From an uncultured Burkholderiales bacterium (GTDB lineage: Bacteria; Pseudomonadota; Gammaproteobacteria; Burkholderiales; Burkholderiaceae_C): a stretch of 6,871 bases of DNA. The position numbers were made by a program, and so were the translations under genes. Below, in pieces: positions 1 through 5,853 of the stretch. The stretch spans positions 1 to 6,871 of the forward strand of contig CAIODE010000375.1 in the NCBI GenBank assembly GCA_903856875.1, read 5' to 3'. The notes below the pieces were generated by a model. It was not told the origin of the DNA, made no database searches, and worked only from the letters and a program-made list of their open reading frames with translations. Numbering within the stretch: position 1 is the stretch's first letter; every line of letters starts with the position of its first letter.

Positions 1-631
1 CAACTTGCTGTCCAAAGAATTGCCAGGTTATGGCTATGACGTGAAAGAAGTGATCAAACATGCCAACCCCACGCGCGACTTCAACAACATTGCGCTGCGC
101 ATCAAGCAGGTCAATCCTGACATCGTGATTCCTGCCAACTATTACAACGAATATGCGTTGTTGGTTCGCACCATGCAGCAGCAAAAAATTTCGCCGAAAG
201 CCATTTACTCAGTGCTTGGCGGCGCAGCGTCTAGCTACAAGTTTGTGAAAGAGTTTCCTGAAGCGGCCAACGGCATCATTGATTGCAACCACTGGTTCAA
301 CCCCCGCGACAAGCGTTCTTTGGAACTCAAAAAACGTGTCGAAGCGCAAGGTCAGTTCTTCAGCTACGAAGTGTTCATGACTTATACCGCCATGACATTG
401 TTGGCCGATGCCATTGAGCGCGCCAAGTCCACCGACCGTGCGGCCATCATTGATGCTTTGAACAAGAGCACTTTCTCCAATCACATCATGCCTTATGGCG
501 CGACACAGTTTGTGAATGGCCAAAACATGGGTGCACAACCTTTGATGACGCAAGTGGTCAAGGGCGACATCAAGGTCATCGTGCCACGCGACTACCGCGA
601 AGTGGAACCCATCTTCCCCTTGAATGCTTGA
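1..631 (+). CDS. ABC transporter substrate-binding protein, branched-chain amino acid (Liv/HAAT) type, 5'-truncated
   Basis: This is the C-terminal part (about 209 residues) of a periplasmic binding protein that would capture the ligand and deliver it to the LivHMGF importer encoded just downstream. The frame is open from base 2 to the TGA at 629-631, and the true start and signal peptide lie left of the window. A TTG at base 5 should not be taken as the start. Full-length relatives are around 380-430 residues, so roughly half is present. The visible part matches the second half of the type I periplasmic-binding fold (Peripla_BP_6): the segment 'NPDIVIPANYYNEYALLVR', then a strand-rich stretch ending in 'GIIDCNHWFNP', a helix with 'VFMTYTAMTLLADAIERA', and a C-terminal 'VVKGDIKVIVPRDY' strand typical of the family's end. 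Family assignment is firm. The ligand is unknown: these proteins bind amino acids but also amides, urea, aromatic acids and dicarboxylates. Confidence 0.88.
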   Translation, partial: NLLSKELPGYGYDVKEVIKHANPTRDFNNIALRIKQVNPDIVIPANYYNEYALLVRTMQQQKISPKAIYSVLGGAASSYKFVKEFPEAANGIIDCNHWFNPRDKRSLELKKRVEAQGQFFSYEVFMTYTAMTLLADAIERAKSTDRAAIIDALNKSTFSNHIMPYGATQFVNGQNMGAQPLMTQVVKGDIKVIVPRDYREVEPIFPLNA

Positions 632-655
632 TGCTTTCTGTTTGAGTCGGTTAGC

Positions 656-662
656 AAAAGAG
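656..662 (+). promoter_or_regulatory. Probable ribosome binding site of livH
   Basis: A purine-rich AAAAGAG lies 7 bases before the ATG at 670 and 4 bases before the ATG at 667. The spacing favours 670 as the start over the TTG at 664 or the ATG at 667. It is a weak Shine-Dalgarno match. The 38-base gap after the binding-protein gene shows no convincing hairpin. Confidence 0.45.
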
Positions 663-669
663 TTTGATG

Positions 670-1554
670 ATGTTTGATGCCAGCATTTTGCTGTCGGCCT
701 TGCTCAATGGTCTGACCACAGGCGCAGTCTATGCTTTGATTGCGCTTGGGTTGACCTTGATCTATGGTGTGTTGCACATCATCAATTTTGCGCATGGGGC
801 CTCGCTCATGATGGCGCTTTATGGTGTGTACGCACTGAAAGAGCGTTGGGGCATTGACCCGTATGTGGCTTTGCCGCTCATGGTGCCCGCCATGTTTGTG
901 CTGGGCTATGCCATGCAGCGCATCGTGATTAACCGGGCCAGCCATGGCAAAGATGAAAACATTTTGCTGGTGACTTTGGGTCTTTCCATCGTGATGGAAA
1001 ACATGGCCCTGCTGTTTTTCAAATCAGACACCCGAACCATCGACACTTCCTACACCTTGAGTACGGTGGCCATTGGCCCTGAGGCTGCTCAGGTCATGGT
1101 GTCGGTGCCGAAGTTGGTGGCTTTTGCAGGTGCCTTGGTGGTGTCTGCTTTGCTCATTTTGATTTTGCAACGAACTGACCTAGGCCGTGCCATTCGGGCG
1201 GTGGCCAAAGAAAAACAAGGTGCCCGATTGATGGGCATTGATGTGGAACACGTCTATGCCATGTGCTTTGGTTTGGGCTTGGCGTGCTTGGGAGCTGCCG
1301 CTTGTTTCTTGCTGCCCGCTTATTACGTCAATCCGCAAGTGGGCAATGGTTTTGTGCTGGTGGCTTTCACGGTGGTGGTGCTGGGCGGCATGGGCAGTTT
1401 TGCTGGCGCTTTGTTGGGCGGTTTGTTGATTGGCGTGGTGGAGTCTTTTGGCGGTTTGTTTTTGGGCGAGTCATTGGGTCAGGTGGGGATCTTCGTGATT
1501 TTCATTGGTGTGCTTTTGTTGCGGCCTGAAGGTTTGTTTGGGGCTAAGGCATGA
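670..1554 (+). CDS. livH: Branched-chain amino acid-type ABC transporter permease, LivH family
   Basis: This is an inner-membrane permease subunit, 294 residues from the ATG at 670. It would form the translocation path together with the LivM-type protein encoded next. The sequence is almost entirely hydrophobic segments. It opens with the LivH-type block: 'LNGLTTGAVYALIALGLTLI' at about residues 12-31, followed by the INFAHG motif at 38-43. A cytoplasmic EAA-like loop that contacts the ATPases is seen at about 172-191 (GRAIRAV...ARLMGID). The C-terminal half carries the glycine-rich 'VVVLGGMGSFAGALLGG' block and ends in LLRPEGLFG, as is usual for the family. Length is normal. In-frame starts at 664 (TTG) and 667 (ATG) are also possible; 670 fits the upstream purine-rich site best. 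Eight or so membrane helices are likely, but the exact number was not computed. Substrate specificity cannot be inferred from this subunit. Confidence 0.93.
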   Translation: MFDASILLSALLNGLTTGAVYALIALGLTLIYGVLHIINFAHGASLMMALYGVYALKERWGIDPYVALPLMVPAMFVLGYAMQRIVINRASHGKDENILLVTLGLSIVMENMALLFFKSDTRTIDTSYTLSTVAIGPEAAQVMVSVPKLVAFAGALVVSALLILILQRTDLGRAIRAVAKEKQGARLMGIDVEHVYAMCFGLGLACLGAAACFLLPAYYVNPQVGNGFVLVAFTVVVLGGMGSFAGALLGGLLIGVVESFGGLFLGESLGQVGIFVIFIGVLLLRPEGLFGAKA

Positions 1555-1558
1555 GGTG
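1553..1558 (+). promoter_or_regulatory. Ribosome binding site that sets the livM start
   Basis: GAGGTG overlaps the livH stop codon (TGA, 1552-1554) and lies 6 bases before the ATG at 1565. This supports 1565 as the livM start over the upstream in-frame ATG at 1505. Starting at 1505 would add about 20 Cys-rich residues and overlap livH by 50 bases. Confidence 0.65.
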
Positions 1559-1564
1559 TTTTTC

Positions 1565-2533
1565 ATGACCCCACTTCGCAAAGATATTTTCAGCATCATG
1601 TTGTTCGTTTGGATTGTGGCGGCCATTCCGTTTTTCACACACTCCGGTGTCGCATTGAATTTCGTGATGATGGCTTTGTTTGCTTGTCTGATTGCACAAG
1701 CTTGGAACGTCTTGGGTGGCTATGGCGGACAGTTCTCTTTTGGCCACGCCTTGTTTTTTGGAACGGGTGCCTATTTTCAAGCGATTGCCCAATTGTCTTG
1801 GGGTTGGAACCCCTGGTTTGCATTGCCAGCAGCCATGTTGATGGCCGCAGTGGTGGGTGCATGGGTGGGCGCTTTGTCGTTTAGATATGGCCTGAAGGGT
1901 TCTTACTTTGCGCTGGTCACTTTGGCCTTTGCGGAAGTATTTCGAATTGTCAGTTTGTCTGTGCCTTTCACGGGTGCTGGTGTGGGTCTCATGCTTCCTT
2001 TGAGGGAGTCTGTGGGCAACATGCAATTTGGATCTCGCGCAGGCTTTGTTTGGCTCATCTTGGGCTTGGTCACTTTGGCTTTGTGTGTCACCGCTTATTT
2101 GCGCAACTCCAGATTTGGTGCTTATCTGCAAGCCGTGCGCGACAACGAAGATGCCGCACGTGCTGTGGGGGTGAACCCCTTTCAAGTCAAAACTTGGGCC
2201 ACGGTTTTGTCGGGTGGCCTAATGGGCTCTGCTGGTGCTTTTTATGTACAAGTTTTTCAGTACATCGACCCTGGCATTGGCTTCGGTTCGCACACCTCGG
2301 TAGAGGCCTTGGTGGGGGCCATTGTGGGCGGCTTAGGAACCCTGTGGGGGCCTGTGCTTGGCGCCTTGGCGCTGCATTTGTTGGCCGATCTCACGCGCAA
2401 TTTGTTTGGCCAAATGCCGGGCATCAACATGATCATTTATGGTGTTGTGCTCATTGTGATTGTGATGTTTTTGCCTCGCGGCATTGCGGGCTTAGCCACC
2501 TACTCGCCCAAGTCTTGGAGGCGCAATGACTAA
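1565..2533 (+). CDS. livM: Branched-chain amino acid-type ABC transporter permease, LivM family
   Basis: This is the second inner-membrane permease subunit, 322 residues, expected to pair with the LivH-type protein. Supporting motifs are the 'NVLGGYGGQFSFGHALFFG' block at about residues 48-66, diagnostic for LivM, and the cytoplasmic coupling loop 'SRFGAYLQAVRDNEDAARAV' at 182-201, which contains the EAA-like sequence. A late glycine-rich segment, 'EALVGAIVGGLGTLWGPVLG', precedes the last helices. The C-terminus 'MFLPRGIAGL' is typical. Several hydrophobic spans start at about residue 11. The start at 1565 is chosen because a GAGGTG site precedes it by 6 bases. The reading frame also stays open upstream to 1505, but that extension lies inside livH. 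The stop overlaps the next gene by 8 bases (ATGACTAA at 2526-2533), so livG translation is probably coupled to livM. Confidence 0.93.
   Translation: MTPLRKDIFSIMLFVWIVAAIPFFTHSGVALNFVMMALFACLIAQAWNVLGGYGGQFSFGHALFFGTGAYFQAIAQLSWGWNPWFALPAAMLMAAVVGAWVGALSFRYGLKGSYFALVTLAFAEVFRIVSLSVPFTGAGVGLMLPLRESVGNMQFGSRAGFVWLILGLVTLALCVTAYLRNSRFGAYLQAVRDNEDAARAVGVNPFQVKTWATVLSGGLMGSAGAFYVQVFQYIDPGIGFGSHTSVEALVGAIVGGLGTLWGPVLGALALHLLADLTRNLFGQMPGINMIIYGVVLIVIVMFLPRGIAGLATYSPKSWRRND
2517..2521 (+). promoter_or_regulatory. Ribosome binding site of livG inside the livM 3' end
   Basis: GGAGG lies 4 bases before the livG ATG at 2526 and within the last codons of livM. It is the strongest Shine-Dalgarno match in the window. 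With the 8-base gene overlap it supports translational coupling. Confidence 0.6.
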
Positions 2534-3287
2534 GCCACAAGTTTTGTTGCAAGTGCAGGGCGTGAGTCGCTCATTTGGTGGTTTGAAAGCTGTGCAAGAC
2601 GTCAGTCTGTCTGTGCCTGAAGGATCGCTCACTGCTTTGATTGGACCTAATGGTGCTGGTAAGACCACGCTGTTTGCATTGTTGTCTGGTTTCTTAACGC
2701 CCGACACGGGGCGTGTCATTTTGCAGGGTCAAGACATTACAGGGCAAGCGCCGCATTTGAATGCCAAACTGGGCATGACCCGCACCTTCCAAATTGTGCA
2801 ACCTTTTGCAGCTCAAACAGTGCGTGAAAACATTGCGGTAGGTGCGCATTTGCACACTGCCTCCAGAACGCAAGCGCTGGCCATGGCGGCGCAAGTGGCT
2901 GAGCGTGTCGGTTTGGCCGATCAGTTGGACAAGCTGGCCAGTGATTTGACGGTGGCGGGGCGCAAGCGCTTGGAGTTGGCCAGAGCCTTGGCCACTGAGC
3001 CCAAGTTGTTGTTACTAGACGAAGTGTTGGCGGGTTTGAACCCTCAAGAAATTGGCGAAATGATTCCGGTTGTGCGTGCGATTGCGGCTTCTGGCGTCAC
3101 GGTTCTCATGATTGAGCACGTGATGCAAGCGGTGATGAGTTTGGCAGAACATGTGTGGGTGTTGGCCCAAGGTCAATTGATTGCGCAAGGCACGCCTGCT
3201 GAAGTGACCCGGCACCCGCAAGTGATTGAAGCCTACTTGGGACACGGTACCGCAGCGCGTTTGCGTCAGGCGGAGTTGTCAGAATGA
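2526..3287 (+). CDS. livG: ABC transporter ATP-binding protein, LivG family, with a degenerate signature motif
   Basis: This is one of the two cytoplasmic ATPases that power the importer, 253 residues. Visible motifs are Walker A GPNGAGKTT (40-48), a Q-loop in 'RTFQIVQPF' (Gln89), Walker B LLLLDE (161-166) followed by VLAGLNP, and a switch His198 in 'VLMIEHVM'. Where ABC ATPases normally have LSGGQ, this protein has LTVAG (141-145), followed by RKRLELARAL, and Walker B continues DEV instead of the common DEP. The surrounding residues are well conserved and there is no frameshift, so this looks like a subfamily variant, not decay. I recall similar 'LT.AGRKRLE' LivG proteins from Burkholderiales, but this was not searched. 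The C-terminal 'HPQVIEAYLG' tail is typical of LivG. It overlaps livM by 8 bases and livF by 4 bases (ATGA). Confidence 0.93.
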   Translation: MTKPQVLLQVQGVSRSFGGLKAVQDVSLSVPEGSLTALIGPNGAGKTTLFALLSGFLTPDTGRVILQGQDITGQAPHLNAKLGMTRTFQIVQPFAAQTVRENIAVGAHLHTASRTQALAMAAQVAERVGLADQLDKLASDLTVAGRKRLELARALATEPKLLLLDEVLAGLNPQEIGEMIPVVRAIAASGVTVLMIEHVMQAVMSLAEHVWVLAQGQLIAQGTPAEVTRHPQVIEAYLGHGTAARLRQAELSE

Positions 3288-3994
3288 ACGCACTTTTGAA
3301 TGTGAAGCAGGTGCGGGCTGGTTATGGCGCAGTGGAGGTTTTGCGCGGTATTGATTTAGAAGTGATGCCAGGTGAAACCGTTGCCTTGCTCGGCAGCAAT
3401 GGTGCTGGCAAAACCACCTTGAATGGCGTGCTCAGTGGTTTGGTCAAAGCACGTGCCGGCCAAGTGAACTTTGACGGTCAAGACACAACGGGCTGGCATG
3501 CCCGCAAAGTGGTACAAGCGGGCTTGATTCATGTGCCTGAGGGCCGCAAAGTTTTCCCCAATCTGAATGTGCTTGAGAATTTATCTCTGGGTGCTTTCAC
3601 ACGCGGCAGACAAAGACGTGACCAAAATTTAGAAAAAATATTTGGCATCTTTCCAAGGTTGCGTGAACGCATTCAACAACTCGCCGGCACTTTGAGTGGT
3701 GGTGAGCAGCAAATGTTGGCCATTGGCCGCGGCTTGATGGCTGAACCCAAGTTGCTTATTTTGGACGAACCTTCCTTGGGCTTGTCGCCCTTGTTGGTGG
3801 AAGAGATGTTCACTTTAATTGGCCAACTTAAATCAAGCGGCTTGGCGGTTTTGTTGGTTGAGCAAAACGTGGGGCAGTCTTTGGAAATTGCAGACCGCGC
3901 CTATGTCATGGAAAACGGTTTGATTCGCTTCAAAGGGCTGCCAGCCGAGTTGCTGGCCAGCGATACCTTGCGTCAAGCCTATTTGGGAATGTGA
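3284..3994 (+). CDS. livF: ABC transporter ATP-binding protein, LivF family
   Basis: This is the second cytoplasmic ATPase of the importer, 236 residues, the usual LivF length. Walker A is GSNGAGKTT (37-45). The canonical signature LSGGE is at 137-141, followed by QQMLAIGRGL. Walker B is LLILDEPSLGLSP (157-169). Two positions follow LivF rather than general ABC consensus: the Q-loop region reads VPEGRKVFP (84-92) with Glu, and the switch position reads VEQN (Gln194) instead of His. Both are also present in E. coli LivF, so they are family traits. The C-terminus 'LRQAYLGM' is typical. The ATG at 3284 overlaps the livG stop as ATGA, and a GGAG at 3272-3275 sits 8 bases upstream. The protein is expected to form a heterodimer with LivG. 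Confidence 0.94.
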   Translation: MNALLNVKQVRAGYGAVEVLRGIDLEVMPGETVALLGSNGAGKTTLNGVLSGLVKARAGQVNFDGQDTTGWHARKVVQAGLIHVPEGRKVFPNLNVLENLSLGAFTRGRQRRDQNLEKIFGIFPRLRERIQQLAGTLSGGEQQMLAIGRGLMAEPKLLILDEPSLGLSPLLVEEMFTLIGQLKSSGLAVLLVEQNVGQSLEIADRAYVMENGLIRFKGLPAELLASDTLRQAYLGM

Positions 3995-4001
3995 GGCCGT
4001 C

Positions 4002-5315
4002 ATGAGCACAACAAGAGCATTGCCAGGAGAACTCAGCGCCAGCACTTCAGGTTCGACACTGGCGCAAAAACTCATTGCGCGTGCCGCAGGCCAGTCCCAT
4101 GTGAACGTGGGCGACGTGCTCACTTGCCAAGTTGATTTGGCCATGTTTCATGACTCTTCGGGGCCGCGTCGTTTGAAGCCCATGTTGGCAGAGATCGGTG
4201 CTGAAATTTGGGATCGAAACAAGGTGGTGTTGGTGCTCGATCACTATGTGCCTGCTAGAGACGCCGATTCTGAAAAAATCATTCGCATCACACGCGATGT
4301 GGCCAAAGAGTGGCAACTTCCCCACGTGATTGATTCTGAGGGCATTTGCCATGTGGTCTTGCCTGAGCGCGGCCATCTGAAGCCTGGGTATTTTTGTGTC
4401 GGTGGCGACTCTCATTCACCAACGGGGGGTGCCTTTGGGACCTACATGTTTGGCATTGGCGCCACCGAAATGTTGGGCGTGGTGGCCACAGGCGAAATTT
4501 GGGTGCAAGTGCCGCAAACGCTCAGAATGGTTTGGCAGGGTGCGCTTCAAAAAGGTGTTTGCGCCAAAGACATGGTGTTGCACATGATTGGCAAGTTCGG
4601 TATGAATGGTGGCAACTACCAAGCGGTTGAATTTGCGGGTGACACCGTTCGCGGTTTGGGTATGCAAGAGCGCATGACCCTCTCCAACATGAGTGCCGAG
4701 ATGGGAGCCCAAGTGGGGCTGATCGCAGCCGACCACACCACGCGTGAGTATTTGAAATCGGTGGGCGTCTCGCAAGCTGTCATTGAGCAGAGTCAATATT
4801 TTGAAACTGACGACGGCGCCGATTGCCAGCGTTTTGATTTTGAGGCGTCGCAATTGAGCCCGCAGGTGGCTGCACCGCACAGCCCTGAAAACACCAAAGC
4901 TGTGGGTGAGTATTCGCACATCGTGCCTTCGGTGGCCTACATTGGTGCTTGTACGGGCGCCAAGCTGGCCGATTTGCGCGCTGCGGCCGAAGTCTTGAAG
5001 GGCCGCAAAGTAGCAGCAGGTGTGCAGCTGATGGTGGCGCCTGCCAGCGCACGGGATCAAGCGCAAGCTGCTAAAGAAGGCGTGATGCAAATTTTGATCG
5101 ATGCGGGTGCCAGCGTATTGCCCAATGCGTGTGGTGCTTGCGCTGGTTATGGCGGTACTTTTGAAGAAGGTGCCACCGTGATTTCAAGCACAGCCAGAAA
5201 TTTTCAAGGCCGCATGGGGCCTGCCAGTGTTCAGGTTTATTTGGCTTCGCCTGCAACCGTTGCGGCTTCTGCATTCAAAGGTCATATTGCCGATGTTCGC
5301 GAGGTACTGGCATGA
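4002..5315 (+). CDS. Aconitase-superfamily hydro-lyase, large [4Fe-4S] subunit (3-isopropylmalate dehydratase/homoaconitase LeuC-like)
   Basis: This is the catalytic large subunit (437 residues) of a cytoplasmic iron-sulfur hydro-lyase that would dehydrate or isomerise a 2- or 3-hydroxy-dicarboxylate together with the small subunit encoded next. Family motifs in order: a substrate-domain HDSSGP (50-55), LDHYVPA (79-85), SEGICHVVLPE (112-122), GDSHSPTGGAFGTYMFGIG (135-153), and three cluster ligands at Cys317 (GACTG), Cys377 and Cys380 (NACGAC). The 60-residue gap between the first Cys and the CxxC pair matches LeuC-type enzymes. Odd points against standard LeuC: CTGAK replaces the common CTNSR-type sequence, and DSHSPT replaces DSHTCT. 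Length is near that of archaeal-type LeuC/homoaconitase (about 420 residues). The ATG at 4002 has a GAGG 5 bases upstream (3993-3996) and lies 7 bases after livF. Position in a transporter operon suggests a catabolic role. Candidates include methylmalate-, dimethylmalate- or citraconate-type dehydratases; the true substrate is unknown. Confidence 0.88.
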   Translation: MSTTRALPGELSASTSGSTLAQKLIARAAGQSHVNVGDVLTCQVDLAMFHDSSGPRRLKPMLAEIGAEIWDRNKVVLVLDHYVPARDADSEKIIRITRDVAKEWQLPHVIDSEGICHVVLPERGHLKPGYFCVGGDSHSPTGGAFGTYMFGIGATEMLGVVATGEIWVQVPQTLRMVWQGALQKGVCAKDMVLHMIGKFGMNGGNYQAVEFAGDTVRGLGMQERMTLSNMSAEMGAQVGLIAADHTTREYLKSVGVSQAVIEQSQYFETDDGADCQRFDFEASQLSPQVAAPHSPENTKAVGEYSHIVPSVAYIGACTGAKLADLRAAAEVLKGRKVAAGVQLMVAPASARDQAQAAKEGVMQILIDAGASVLPNACGACAGYGGTFEEGATVISSTARNFQGRMGPASVQVYLASPATVAASAFKGHIADVREVLA

Positions 5316-5833
5316 CGCAAGACGCACTGGCATTTCGCAAAGTATGGCGGGTAGGCGCCAACATCGACACCGATGCATTGGCGCCAGGTGCCTACATGAA
5401 GCACGGCATTGAAGTCATTGCGGCGCATTGCTTAGAAGTTCATCGCACAGATTTTGCAGCCGGTGTGAAGCCGGGCGATGTGTTGGTGGCGGGACCCAAT
5501 TTTGGCATCGGGTCATCGCGTGAGCAGGCTGCGGGTGCCCTGAAACAATTGGGCATTGCAGCGGTCATTGCGCCATCCTACAGCGGACTTTTTTTTAGAA
5601 ATGCCTTCAACTTGGGCTTGTTGTTGCTCACCTGTTCTGAAGCTGAAAGTTTGCAAGAAAACGAGACTGTGCAAATCGATTGCGAAGGCACGCCTCAGGT
5701 AAGAAACGAACAAGGCCAGGTGTTGACATGCCATGCTGTGCCATCTTTTTTGATGGACATGGTCAATGCGGGTGGCTTGGTCAATGTGCTCAAACAACGC
5801 ATGGCTGACACAGCACTCTGCAAGACCCACTGA
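5312..5833 (+). CDS. Aconitase-superfamily hydro-lyase, small swivel-domain subunit (LeuD-like)
   Basis: This is the small subunit (173 residues) that closes over the active site of the large subunit and supplies part of the substrate-binding and catalytic residues. Motifs: VGANIDTDALAPG (14-26), GDVLVAGPNFGIGSSREQA (55-73), then 'AVIAPSYSGLFFRNAFNLGL' (84-103). The GSSRE segment contributes the catalytic Ser and a substrate-binding Arg in aconitase-family enzymes. Here it reads GSSREQ rather than the common GSSREH. The loop after NIDTD, known in the family to influence substrate choice, reads AYMKH (27-31), unlike the YL-containing loops of biosynthetic LeuD. The length fits archaeal-type LeuD (about 160-175), shorter than the roughly 200-residue proteobacterial biosynthetic LeuD. 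The start overlaps the large-subunit stop (ATGA, 5312-5315) and has GAGG at 5301-5304, which suggests coupled, roughly equal production of both subunits. Confidence 0.88.
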   Translation: MTQDALAFRKVWRVGANIDTDALAPGAYMKHGIEVIAAHCLEVHRTDFAAGVKPGDVLVAGPNFGIGSSREQAAGALKQLGIAAVIAPSYSGLFFRNAFNLGLLLLTCSEAESLQENETVQIDCEGTPQVRNEQGQVLTCHAVPSFLMDMVNAGGLVNVLKQRMADTALCKTH

Positions 5834-5853
5834 CACAACGAACAAAATACCCT

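Noticed and set aside
632..669. Possible attenuator or terminator between the binding-protein gene and livH
   Set aside because: Only a four-base CTTT/AAAG complement can be drawn, with no GC-rich stem or U-tract. There is no support for a real hairpin.
1505..1564. N-terminal extension of LivM from the upstream ATG at 1505
   Set aside because: It would overlap livH by 50 bases and add a Cys-rich segment not seen in the family. The ATG at 1565 has a good Shine-Dalgarno site and gives the normal length.
1544..2185. Minus-strand open frame (213 codons) opposite livM
   Set aside because: It is antisense to clear LivM membrane segments. The translation is polar, His/Gln/Lys-rich and family-less, as expected from a shadow of hydrophobic codons.
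4416..5090. Long minus-strand open frame (224 codons) opposite the hydro-lyase large subunit
   Set aside because: The plus-strand frame carries the complete aconitase-family motif set, including the cluster cysteines. The antisense translation is rich in His/Arg/Cys, has no recognisable motif, and looks like a by-product of codon bias.
4002..5833. Calling the pair leuC/leuD for leucine biosynthesis
   Set aside because: No other leucine-biosynthesis gene (leuA, leuB) is nearby, the pair sits in a transporter operon, and several motifs differ from the biosynthetic enzymes. The family name is kept but not the pathway role.
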